NCBI RefSeq assembly: GCF_902459555.1
Contig: NZ_CABPSM010000001.1
Coordinates: forward strand, 1 to 64,000
Reading direction: 5' to 3'
Origin: Pandoraea horticolens
GTDB taxonomy: Bacteria; Pseudomonadota; Gammaproteobacteria; Burkholderiales; Burkholderiaceae
Length of the DNA stretch: 64,000 nucleotides
Position numbers and translations under genes: made by a program. Under the pieces are notes generated by a model. That model had not been told where the DNA came from. It saw only the letters and a program-made list of their open reading frames with translations, and did no database searches. Numbering within the stretch: the first letter of the stretch is position 1; each line of letters begins with the position of its first letter. Below are positions 8,485 through 16,500 of the stretch, piece by piece.

Positions 8485-8954
8485 GACTTCAGGAACCCCT
8501 CCAGGTCGAGCATCACGGTGGACACGTTGGCTGACTTCTTGTCTGCATCAACCACGAAGCCACTGTCCATATCACGCGCGACCACTCGGCGGGTTTGTTT
8601 CTTCAGCGCGGCCTGAATCCAAGACAGGTCATCGGTATCAACAGCTACAGACACCTGCCAGTTGCCCTTGGTCGCATCGAACCCGAGTTTTGCCTCGTTG
8701 CTCGACTCATCAAGTGCGTCGTCGTCATACAGGCAGTAGATGCGGGTACGCGCGCCGTCGCAGGTTACGACGATCGGGCTGGACTTCGGGGTCTGGTCGG
8801 TGATGGCGCTTGCCAGAATTCCCGTCACGCTCATTAGTTCCTTGCGGGCATCCTCGTTGGGGCTACTCGCGGTGATGAGGTCGACAACGGCGCTCCACGT
8901 GTCGGCCGCGTCCCGGAACGGAACGCTACGAATGTCTCGACGGACGGTGCTCAC
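8481..8954 (-). CDS. Second HORMA-like CBASS protein (Cap8/HORMA3-type candidate)
   Basis: A 157-residue protein between the TRIP13-like ATPase and the HORMA gene, with ATGA overlaps on both sides. CBASS operons with two HORMA-type proteins (HORMA2 plus HORMA3) are known, and length and position suit the second one. The sequence shows an N-terminal helix ([15 protein letters not shown]), a beta-rich middle ([18 protein letters not shown]) and a C-terminal [11 protein letters not shown] strand-helix. I cannot confirm the HORMA fold by eye. In described two-HORMA systems the second protein can carry peptide motifs that bind the first, so this one may modulate activation. It has no signal peptide or membrane segment. 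Confidence 0.65.
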   Translation of the reverse strand: MSTVRRDIRSVPFRDAADTWSAVVDLITASSPNEDARKELMSVTGILASAITDQTPKSSPIVVTCDGARTRIYCLYDDDALDESSNEAKLGFDATKGNWQVSVAVDTDDLSWIQAALKKQTRRVVARDMDSGFVVDADKKSANVSTVMLDLEGFLKS

Positions 8955-9880
8955 TTGCTGGCCTCCTTGTGCGAACGCGCCGCCTTCGCATCCTTCCCAG
9001 CAGCAAGCAGATGGGCGGTCGTCAGCTTGTTCGGGTCGGCAGCCACCTCACGGTTCATGACCATCGCGTTCACAATCATCTTGCGAACTGCGCGACCGTC
9101 CAGGCCTTCGCACGCGCGTGCAATCTTGCCGATGTCATGGGAGTTTGCGATCACCTCGAGCGCCGGAAATTGTCTTGCCAGGCCGCTCAGGCATTGCTCG
9201 AGAATCTGGACGATGGCCTCCTGGCCGGGTGGCGGCACTTCGATGACCAGATCGCAGCGAGACGTGAACGCGTCGTCGATGGCTTGGGGGAAATTGCTGG
9301 TGGCGATGAACAGGATGTTCGGGTGTAGCTCCGCGAGCGAATCAAGCTGGACGAGCACTGCGTCTGTGGCCCGATGGATGTCCACCGGATTAGCGTCCAG
9401 GCTCATCCGCGAACGGTCCGCCACCAGCGTTTCGACTTCGTCCAGAAGAACGACGGTCGGGCCGTTGCTCGCCTGTTCCGAGATGGTCTGCGAGAACAGC
9501 TCGCTCACGGCCCGCTGCGTCTTACCCATCGCCGAACTCGTCAACGCATGAGGGTCAACTTCGACCAGCCGCGGCTTCGCCTTGGGCATATAGCCAGCAA
9601 GCTTGCTGGCCAGGCCCCGCGCCAAGGAGGTCTTACCCGTTCCCGGAGGGCCGACGAGAAGAATCACCCCGTGCATCGGCAACTGGTCACGCGATACTTT
9701 AGGACGCAAAGCGAAGTTCAGGATGGCCTGAGATAGCAAGCGCTCCTTGATGTTATCAGCGACGATGATGCTGCCCCAAAGCGCGTCAAGAGACTCATCG
9801 GGAAGCGCGCGGACAGCAGAAATGCCGCGAGGAAGGTCTTCAGGTCGCATCAGATACTGTGCGTTGGTGTTGGCGTTCAA
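8951..9880 (-). CDS. cap6: TRIP13/Pch2-like AAA+ ATPase of CBASS (Cap6)
   Basis: A 309-residue AAA+ ATPase and first gene of the CBASS operon. Walker A is GPPGTGKT at residues 77-84, Walker B is VVLLDEVE (about 143-150), and a sensor-1 ATSN follows. A short N-terminal region precedes the ATPase core, as in bacterial Cap6 proteins, which remodel HORMA domains and so release the CD-NTase to keep the system off. The frame opens with TTG at 9,880 (AGGAcGGG upstream). The first ATG is 10 codons later without an obvious ribosome site, so TTG is preferred but uncertain. The stop overlaps the next start as ATGA. Confidence 0.9.
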   Translation of the reverse strand: MNANTNAQYLMRPEDLPRGISAVRALPDESLDALWGSIIVADNIKERLLSQAILNFALRPKVSRDQLPMHGVILLVGPPGTGKTSLARGLASKLAGYMPKAKPRLVEVDPHALTSSAMGKTQRAVSELFSQTISEQASNGPTVVLLDEVETLVADRSRMSLDANPVDIHRATDAVLVQLDSLAELHPNILFIATSNFPQAIDDAFTSRCDLVIEVPPPGQEAIVQILEQCLSGLARQFPALEVIANSHDIGKIARACEGLDGRAVRKMIVNAMVMNREVAADPNKLTTAHLLAAGKDAKAARSHKEASK

Positions 9881-10129
9881 TTTTGTCCCGTCCTGTGCGG
9901 ACGCTTTAGTTTAGATGGACATAATGTGCCAGCAAGCCGGCAAGGGTTGGTGGAAGGCTGGTTCAGGTGTACTGGCCACGCTAGCGATGGAACAAGTTTC
10001 CGGAAGGCACGGTCTTCATTTCCTGTCCCGGCCACCCCTTGATTAAGAAACCTGAACCGCTTGCCTGTAAATCCTGCATGCAGATATGAGATGCTATAGG
10101 CCTCCCTAAAACCGTCTTCCGAGGCCCTA
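9881..10129. promoter_or_regulatory. Divergent control region between CBASS operon and two-component system
   Basis: These 249 bp must hold the promoters of both the leftward CBASS operon and the rightward response-regulator gene. CCGAGG 6-7 nt before 10,130 is the ribosome site of the regulator. I see no coding sequence and no clear long palindrome. Binding of the adjacent OmpR-type regulator here would let one protein control both units; that is inference. Confidence 0.5.
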
Positions 10130-10828
10130 ATGATCCACATCGCTATCATCGAAGACGTACGCGAGGACAGCGACAATCTGAAGGCGCTGATTCATGGCTC
10201 GCTGGAAGCAGAGGTGCGGCAGGCGTTCAACAAGGCGGAAGCTGAAAGCCTGCTGAAAGGGGGGAAGTTCGACTTGGTCATTATGGATATCGAGCTTGGG
10301 GCTGGGCCGAAGAACCGATATGCCGGTCTAGGCCTGCTGAGTGATATCCGCGCGAACTGGCCGACCATAGTTGTTTCTGGGATGCCGGAAGACAACCTCA
10401 GAGGGTTGGCGCTCACGCTACATGCGTATGACTTCATCGCAAAACCCGTAGATGAGCGGGACCTCATCAACAAGATTGAGCATGCTCTTGAATGGTCGAG
10501 ATCTGACGCTGGCAAGGACCTGACGACCCAGCACGGCTTACCAGAAGGTCTAACTGCTGACCCGCAGCGGAAGAATCGATACCTGTGGCACGGAAGACCT
10601 GTGCCGCTGACCCTAACCGAACTCAGCATACTTCAGTGCTTGATAGAGCCACCAGGCACCGTGGTGGAGACACGGAACCTAGCGAAAAACCTCAAATCGG
10701 GAATGTCAAATAAGGCAATCGCGACCCAACTGTCGAACGTACGCGCGAAGTTCCGCGATGTCGACCCAGACTTCGACCGAATTGATAACGAGCCGGGCCG
10801 TGGCTACCGCTGGAAAACCTCAACGTAA
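10130..10828 (+). CDS. OmpR/PhoB-type response regulator, CBASS-adjacent
   Basis: A 232-residue response regulator. The receiver domain (1-120) has the acidic pair in IIEDVRED, the phospho-acceptor Asp53 in LVIMDIELG, the Ser switch in VVSGMPE and the conserved Lys in FIAKPVDE. The C-terminal part (about 150-230) is a winged helix of the OmpR/PhoB type ending in GRGYRW. It binds DNA after phosphorylation by the histidine kinase encoded immediately downstream, with overlapping reading frames. The gene starts 250 bp from and divergent to the CBASS operon, so control of CBASS expression is a natural hypothesis. What signal it answers is unknown. No named regulator family was recognised. Confidence 0.88.
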   Translation: MIHIAIIEDVREDSDNLKALIHGSLEAEVRQAFNKAEAESLLKGGKFDLVIMDIELGAGPKNRYAGLGLLSDIRANWPTIVVSGMPEDNLRGLALTLHAYDFIAKPVDERDLINKIEHALEWSRSDAGKDLTTQHGLPEGLTADPQRKNRYLWHGRPVPLTLTELSILQCLIEPPGTVVETRNLAKNLKSGMSNKAIATQLSNVRAKFRDVDPDFDRIDNEPGRGYRWKTST

Positions 10829-12983
10829 GCGCTGGCTGCAACGCCTGCAGAGCTGGGACTTCACGCTCATCACCGTAGCGCTCCTCACCCTCCTAATCCT
10901 TTGTTTGGTCGGGGCGGTCGTCGATATCAGCATCTCAGCAAATCGAAAGGAGCGGTTGGTTCAGGAGTCGGAGCTGAAGGGGCAGCTCGCCCAGTTCCTG
11001 CTCAGCACGCGCGAACCTGACGGCTCATCGCTACTTGAGAATCCGACGGAGTTCTCTGCCGTTTCCCGGCCGCTGAGCATCGTCACGTTGCGGAGGTCAT
11101 TCTTCTCCTACATGCTGCAACGGGGCAACGCGAAGGTGTTCAAAGCCGGAGACATTAACTTTGAGCCTCCTCGCGCGTGCCAGGTGGAGTATCCGGGGAG
11201 TCGAAAGGACGGTCCGCTGTCCGGGAACCTCCGAGTCTGCTTCGCAGCGGTACCGGGGGACCAGACTGGACGGTACGTTTATTTCTCACTGCGCTATCCG
11301 TCCAGCAAGATTGAGCGCCACCGTCCTGGTCGGCCGCTAGCCGACGTGAATCGCGTGGTATTCACATTCGGAGGACAGCCAGAAGGTCGGCTCACGTTGG
11401 CCTATCAGGTACCGCCATTGGCCCGCTCACGTTACCCCTCACAGTTGGCACGCTTTGAGCAGGTTCACGAGCTTTCTGGCTTCGCATTGGGCGAGGGTGG
11501 GGTGCCTTCCCGTCTTGTGAGCGGCCAGGCTATCGAAACCCAGCTGGAAGAGGATGGAAGCGCACCTCAGCACTTCGTGACAGTGGTGGGCCGCATTGAC
11601 GCAGCGTTTCTCCAGCCATCAGGCTCGGATGATACTTGGCCATCAGAGACCCTGAAGAAGATCACCATCGGCTTGAAGGTCTACGACAAGACAAGCCCTG
11701 ACTTGCAGCCGGAAGTTCTTTTTGATGTCCCGCCGGGGAAAGCGGGCACGCCGCTGGTCTCGCTGACGCAGGCGTACCTGGCAGCCGTCCCGTCACGTGC
11801 GTCCTTACACGTCAGTTCAACCGGCGCAGGAGGGGCTCGGCACTCCATCTGGCGCTCTGACGATGCGGGCATCAGTCAATCAACAACACGACTGGGCGGT
11901 TGGTGGCAAGACATCGCCGACCGCTGGTCCGAGTTCGTTCTTTCCAAGGGGATTCTTCAGAGGGAGCCAGTCTCCGCGACGCAGTCCGTTCGAATCGTGG
12001 GGCTAATGAACGCCAGCGCCACGCTCACAGCTACTCCGTTTACGTTGCCTGACCTAGCCACACGCGCGTTCACGTGGATTTCAGGTGCGGTCGCGCTCAT
12101 CGTAGCCTTGGCCCTCTACTGGGGGCATAACGTCTTAAAGCTACGTCGCCTTCGGGCGATGGCTTACGCGATGGCGGCGCAACCAACTTGGGACGGCGAC
12201 CTGAAGCAGTTCGCCGCGCGAAACGAAATCGGCACGTTGGCACGCGTTTTCCACCTACTGCTGAAGCGAAGCCGCTCACGCGATGCGAATCTGGTCAAAC
12301 GACTACGCAAGCAGGAGACTCGACGCGCCGAAAAGCTGCGCCTGACGGAAGCTCATGTGCAGAACCGGAAGGCGATTCTGGATGCCATCGGACACGAAAT
12401 TCGAGCTCCGCTGCAATCTCTTGTTAACACAACAAAGGATCAGCCGCCAGTTCAACAAAAACTCTCCCGCATTCGTCGCGCCGTGGAGGCACTTCATGAG
12501 GCGACCGGCGTCGAGGACGGACTTCGATCTGGTGAGATTGCGATGGCACCACACGACCTAGTCGATTGGCTTCAGAGATTTGCCCACAACCTGAACCAAG
12601 ACAACCGGGGCGTGGAATACGTTGGACCTAGGCATGAGGTTGTCGTGCAAATGGATTCCATCCAACTGGAGCAAATACTCGATAACCTCCTTGACAACGC
12701 TCAACGCTACCGTGAGCCTGGAACGAACATTGAGCTTCGTCTCTCGGAGTCCGGTGACCTTATTGAGCTGGCCGTCTTCAACCGCGGAGTACCTATTCCG
12801 GAGACGGACATCGAGAGAATCTTCGATCTTGGTGTATCCGACAGCGATGCGCCAAGCAATAGTGGACTTGGTCTTTTCGCGTCCCGCATCTACGCGTTGG
12901 CTATGGATGTAACCCTCCGGGCTCGCAACGAGGAGGACGGTGTCTCGTTGGTCTTGCAGTTCCCACGATCAAGTCAAGATTGA
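10800..12983 (+). CDS. Membrane sensor histidine kinase with large unrecognised sensor domain
   Basis: About 727 residues from the GTG at 10,800; an ATG at 10,758 would add 14 residues and overlap the regulator by 71 nt, so the start is unsettled. Membrane segments at about residues 21-41 and 424-441 bracket a roughly 380-residue, presumably periplasmic sensor domain of no family I know. A HAMP-like linker and a HisKA segment with the phospho-acceptor His532 (AIGHEIRAPLQS) follow. The ATPase domain shows the N box LDNLLDNAQRY, a G1-like NRGVPIPE and SGLGLFAS. Frame overlap with the response-regulator gene indicates an operon. Being next to CBASS on a mobile island, it may report envelope or infection stress. 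That role is speculation. Confidence 0.85.
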   Translation: MATAGKPQRKRWLQRLQSWDFTLITVALLTLLILCLVGAVVDISISANRKERLVQESELKGQLAQFLLSTREPDGSSLLENPTEFSAVSRPLSIVTLRRSFFSYMLQRGNAKVFKAGDINFEPPRACQVEYPGSRKDGPLSGNLRVCFAAVPGDQTGRYVYFSLRYPSSKIERHRPGRPLADVNRVVFTFGGQPEGRLTLAYQVPPLARSRYPSQLARFEQVHELSGFALGEGGVPSRLVSGQAIETQLEEDGSAPQHFVTVVGRIDAAFLQPSGSDDTWPSETLKKITIGLKVYDKTSPDLQPEVLFDVPPGKAGTPLVSLTQAYLAAVPSRASLHVSSTGAGGARHSIWRSDDAGISQSTTRLGGWWQDIADRWSEFVLSKGILQREPVSATQSVRIVGLMNASATLTATPFTLPDLATRAFTWISGAVALIVALALYWGHNVLKLRRLRAMAYAMAAQPTWDGDLKQFAARNEIGTLARVFHLLLKRSRSRDANLVKRLRKQETRRAEKLRLTEAHVQNRKAILDAIGHEIRAPLQSLVNTTKDQPPVQQKLSRIRRAVEALHEATGVEDGLRSGEIAMAPHDLVDWLQRFAHNLNQDNRGVEYVGPRHEVVVQMDSIQLEQILDNLLDNAQRYREPGTNIELRLSESGDLIELAVFNRGVPIPETDIERIFDLGVSDSDAPSNSGLGLFASRIYALAMDVTLRARNEEDGVSLVLQFPRSSQD

Positions 12984-13189
12984 GCGGCTTCGCGTCGTAA
13001 TGCAACACGCCGCAAGAAAGCCCGACAAGCCGGTAGGCGCGGCGCGCCGAGATGTTGACTGGACAGGTCAGCCTTTCGTAGACATCCTCGAGCCATAATT
13101 TGTGGCAGCCGAGAAAGGCTGTATGAGCGGCAAGAGTTACTCAGCCATTAGGGCGAGCTCCGGGCAATCGAAGCGGCCGTTTCAATCTT

Positions 13190-13304
13190 GATCGACTTCA
13201 GCCCGCACATAACGCCGCACAGCGCACTGAATTACCTCGCGCCATCGGAGTTCGCGGAGAAACACGGGCAACCGCGGATGCTCCTGCCGCAGTCCCGGAG
13301 CTAG
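13190..13304 (+). pseudogene. C-terminal remnant of an IS3-family transposase (OrfB)
   Basis: The short frame reads IDFSPHITPHSALNYLAPSE and then FAEKHG before a stop at 13,302-13,304. This matches the conserved end of IS3-type integrase-core transposases (N-x-RPHSSLGYLTPAEFA). No upstream catalytic part survives; the sequence from 12,984 to 13,190 has no recognisable coding content. It marks an old insertion in the cargo region. It is too short to assign a subgroup and is unlikely to be functional. The whole 353-bp gap 12,984-13,336 contains nothing else I can name. Confidence 0.5.
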
Positions 13305-13336
13305 TTTAAAGGGACTTTGCTAGAAGTCCGTTGGTC

Positions 13337-13945
13337 CTATTGAAGGGGGCAGGTCACCAGCCCTCTCGGTGCAACAGACGACGGCAACGAATGGCCGCCA
13401 TATACCCACGGAAGTAACCGGGCGACGTTAATGGCATCATCAAGTGCGCGATGGTGTCTTCCTAGAAATGAAAGCCCAGCAAGGTCACACGCCTTAGCCA
13501 ACCCTACGCGCTTTCCGATGCGTTGCACCTTTGCGAAAGTCCGTTTTGCGTCGTCGTGATCGAGGTTAATGGGGAATGAAATCCCGTGGAGCGAACTATC
13601 CCGGACGAGTTGAGTATGGTCATATTTTCCCCAGCTCACCCAAACGGCACCCGCTATTCTATGTTTAGCGACGAAACGTGAAAATCCCTCAGCCGCCTCA
13701 GAAAAGGTGGGGGCAGCATCCACATCGCTTTGTACGATGCCAGTCAAATTGCTACAGAACGGGGTCAAGATAGGATTAATGACGGGCCGGACAAATGTGC
13801 AATATGTGTCGATGGGGTCACCAGCAATCGATGCCCAACATGCACCGATTTCGATCGTCTCCATTCCCGCTTCATTAATGGACCCGTCTTCGGAACACGT
13901 GGCTTCGATATCAATAGTGAGGAAGCGATCACCAGGAGGTGGCAT
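13337..13945 (-). CDS. DEDDh-type 3'-5' exonuclease
   Basis: A 202-residue exonuclease-domain protein. The four acids and the His of the DEDDh class are visible: Asp-Ile-Glu in FLTIDIEAT, an Asp in WGKYDHTQL, and His...Asp in HRALDDAINVARLL. The overall length and the PxFCSNLTGI segment resemble KapD/ERI-1-like exonucleases acting on RNA or DNA 3' ends. It lies 49 bp beyond ginD in the same direction and could be the last gene of the gin operon or the first cargo gene. A role in processing recombination intermediates or in defence are both possible; nothing in the sequence decides. No convincing ribosome site precedes the ATG. Confidence 0.8.
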   Translation of the reverse strand: MPPPGDRFLTIDIEATCSEDGSINEAGMETIEIGACWASIAGDPIDTYCTFVRPVINPILTPFCSNLTGIVQSDVDAAPTFSEAAEGFSRFVAKHRIAGAVWVSWGKYDHTQLVRDSSLHGISFPINLDHDDAKRTFAKVQRIGKRVGLAKACDLAGLSFLGRHHRALDDAINVARLLPWVYGGHSLPSSVAPRGLVTCPLQ

Positions 13946-13994
13946 TTTTTTAATCTTGAATGTACTGGGAGTGAGACGCCATATCGCTTTTCGC

Positions 13995-14468
13995 TCAGCG
14001 TCCGCGGACCTTACCAGAAATTCTCGATCGATGCGAAGTGCTACTTGGTAAGCTCTGGCCTCGGTCGACAGAGGGTAGCGGTTGATTCAAAAATTCGATG
14101 CCTAAGTTTCTCGCTTGCGCGTTGTAAGCCCAGCGAGCGAATTGCGCTAATAGCTCTTTATTCTCGGCCACTAGCCTTTGATTCTCCGCTTCGAGTCTCG
14201 CAATTCTGTCAATCGCGACCTGTAACTCAGGTGAGCATGCTTCGCGCTGCGCTTTGTTTTCACCAGATACGGCAGCCTTTCGGACATTGAACGCTAAGCG
14301 AATTCGTTCGTGTTTGAAAAGCGTCTGCCGAGTATAGGTCAGCCGCTCTCGCGTCTGGACCGCGTCGGTGAGGGCGTTCCACGTCAGCCGCCCTTTCCAG
14401 CCATCCAGGATGTCCACGATTGCCTCGATCACCCTGTCATCAAGGTTCTTCTCTCGTCCACGTCTCAC
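13995..14468 (-). CDS. ginD: GinD, small helix-turn-helix/coiled-coil protein of the gin operon
   Basis: A 157-residue protein, 4 nt after ginC. The N-terminal half (about residues 10-70) is helical with charged turns and could hold an HTH. Residues about 85-115 form a leucine-zipper-like coiled coil (IDRIARLEAENQRLVAENK). This fits GinD, the small fourth protein that is essential with GinABC for excision and integration of GInts. A TnpC-like accessory role, as in Tn554, is the nearest analogy. The assignment is mainly positional. It has no membrane or export signals. Confidence 0.72.
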   Translation of the reverse strand: MRRGREKNLDDRVIEAIVDILDGWKGRLTWNALTDAVQTRERLTYTRQTLFKHERIRLAFNVRKAAVSGENKAQREACSPELQVAIDRIARLEAENQRLVAENKELLAQFARWAYNAQARNLGIEFLNQPLPSVDRGQSLPSSTSHRSRISGKVRGR

Positions 14469-14472
14469 GTCT

Positions 14473-16500
14473 TCATCCTGGATTTTTAGGGAGCGATGAC
14501 TTGAAATTCATCAGACGTACTCGCGTTTCGTCGGCCTGGTCCAATCGAGAGGGTATCTGCGCGGGCATCAACTGAATGAGCGAACCGTGAGCAACGGCTG
14601 GATCATCGAGTATTTTGATCAACTCTCTGACGCGGCTGAGCTGGAGTTTGTGATGGTCAGCCCAGTTGGCGGCACCTAGTACACCGTCTTCGGCAGCTCT
14701 TTCCGCCATTGCCAATAAACGCGTCGCTTCCGATTCGGTTTGCCGAATGCGCCGCTCCTTTTCTGAATCGCCCTTTACGCACACCAGCTCTCCACAATTG
14801 AGGCAGTCACGGTGCATTGAGCAAGACGACATCACATAGTCATGTATGCAGTAGCCAAAATCTGTAGTGTGCGCCGTTGGCACCTTAAGACGCGCAAATT
14901 CGTCGCGCTTGATGAGTTGTCTTCGAGGCGCCTCGGACAGCGGACCGAACATACGAGTGTCGCAGCCGATAGCTGATCTGATCCGATCAACGATCGCACC
15001 AGTGGGCTCCTGGTCGTAGCTTTGATTCTGTCTCACGTCAGTCCGACCAGACCACTTGGCAATGTCCAACTGACTCATGCCGCCCGCTTGAGCTAACGTA
15101 TTCAAATAGTGGCGAAACTGATGTGTCGTCACGCAGATTTTCTCTCCATCTGGCTCAGTAAAATCAAAATTCTCGAAGATTGATCGAATACCAGAACCCG
15201 ATCTTCTCCCCAGCCGCGCCTGCACATGAGTGTATGAAATCGGCTCGATAATACAACGATAGTGGGATTTTCCAACGTGCAAAAAATGCCGCTGCATTAC
15301 GAATAGCGTCTCACTGTATTTAAGTCCGGTTAGCTTGCTGGCGCATGGAAAGCCGACAGGCAACTTTTTTAGAACGATGTCCTCTAGTTCGGAGAACTGC
15401 ACAAGCCAACGCTTCCCAACTTTCCGTCTCAGCGGCACATCATTCACGATGCACCAAGTTCGCGATGTCTGGGGTGGGACCGGGGTTGCGTAAAGAATGA
15501 GACCGACCTCTTCCAACGTCAGCCATTCGCGAGACCTGAAATACTCAAGCTTCTCCGGCAAATATATTTGCGTAGGGTGACTCTCATACCATCGCGCGAT
15601 TTCTCGGGCGCCCTGCGTAAGCTTCCTAATCTTGCCGACGGCCGACTCGACAACACCCACCATCGCGGGAACGATCCATTTCACCATTGGATCAGCCCCT
15701 TTGACAGGCCACCACCTCAGGCCGTAAGCGACTCGTGCTGAGATGTCACGAAATTTACGCACCTCGCATTCGGCCGGAAGCTCGAGAACCTCGCTGATGC
15801 GGTCTGGCGCAGAACATAGGATTGCGAGTATCGATGAGACAATCACGTCCCCAGGCGAGGTCGCCAGCGCGAATATTCGTGGAAGGGCTTCTAGTGCCGC
15901 TGCGCTTGGTAGTCGAGACGCACGCAACTGGTCTCCCTTTGCACCAACCACGTGGCAATTTGGTGGATACTGAAACGGGTGTCGCCATCGAGTCCTCGTA
16001 ACAGTCAGGCTATTCTCAGCAAGGAAATTCGCAACTCTCTCCACGATTCTGCCAGTGTCGTATGCACAATTTTCCGAGTATCGATCGGCCGCAATTTGCA
16101 CGGCTCGATTGAGCACGTGACTATCGATTCGCACCACTTCGGCATCAGCCCCCTCACAAAGCGCAGCCTCGATGACTCTTAATGCACGAATACAAGAGGA
16201 AACTGCAATCCTGCCCATTCCGTACTGGTAGCGAATGTACGCCTTGGCGAACGAAAGAAATGGCTCCCGCATTGCATCGAACTTACTAACGGTGCAAGTA
16301 TCAAGATTGCTAAATACAAGCGTTGATGATCTTTGACCTCGTCTCTTTATCGTGCAGTCCAACGGCCACGTATTTGAGGAAAAGTCTAACGATGCACCGA
16401 AGACCGTTAATTTTGACCTGCAGAGCTCGACAAACTCACCGAGGTTATCTCGTGCATCACACTCCACTTTCGGCGTGAACCCAATGAGATTAGACATCAC
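14473..16500 (-). CDS. ginC: GinC, large tyrosine recombinase with Cys-rich C-terminal segment
   Basis: A 675-residue recombinase. The N-terminal part resembles the first 420 residues of the truncated copy at the left edge. Box I is APDRISEVLELP, box II is THQFRHYLNTL, and a nucleophile candidate is the Tyr in RQNQSYDQE. A Cys/His cluster follows (YCIHDY, CSMHRDCLNCGELVC) and looks like a zinc-binding element. The start overlaps the ginB stop (ATGA), so it is coupled. In GInts all three recombinases plus GinD are required for movement. Length, order and motifs agree with that family. It is more AT-rich than the core genes to the right. Confidence 0.87.
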   Translation of the reverse strand: MMSNLIGFTPKVECDARDNLGEFVELCRSKLTVFGASLDFSSNTWPLDCTIKRRGQRSSTLVFSNLDTCTVSKFDAMREPFLSFAKAYIRYQYGMGRIAVSSCIRALRVIEAALCEGADAEVVRIDSHVLNRAVQIAADRYSENCAYDTGRIVERVANFLAENSLTVTRTRWRHPFQYPPNCHVVGAKGDQLRASRLPSAAALEALPRIFALATSPGDVIVSSILAILCSAPDRISEVLELPAECEVRKFRDISARVAYGLRWWPVKGADPMVKWIVPAMVGVVESAVGKIRKLTQGAREIARWYESHPTQIYLPEKLEYFRSREWLTLEEVGLILYATPVPPQTSRTWCIVNDVPLRRKVGKRWLVQFSELEDIVLKKLPVGFPCASKLTGLKYSETLFVMQRHFLHVGKSHYRCIIEPISYTHVQARLGRRSGSGIRSIFENFDFTEPDGEKICVTTHQFRHYLNTLAQAGGMSQLDIAKWSGRTDVRQNQSYDQEPTGAIVDRIRSAIGCDTRMFGPLSEAPRRQLIKRDEFARLKVPTAHTTDFGYCIHDYVMSSCSMHRDCLNCGELVCVKGDSEKERRIRQTESEATRLLAMAERAAEDGVLGAANWADHHKLQLSRVRELIKILDDPAVAHGSLIQLMPAQIPSRLDQADETRVRLMNFKSSLPKNPG

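Noticed and set aside
13730-14290. 186-codon plus-strand frame opposite the exonuclease and ginD
   Set aside because: Antisense to two genes with recognisable motifs; shows no family pattern of its own.
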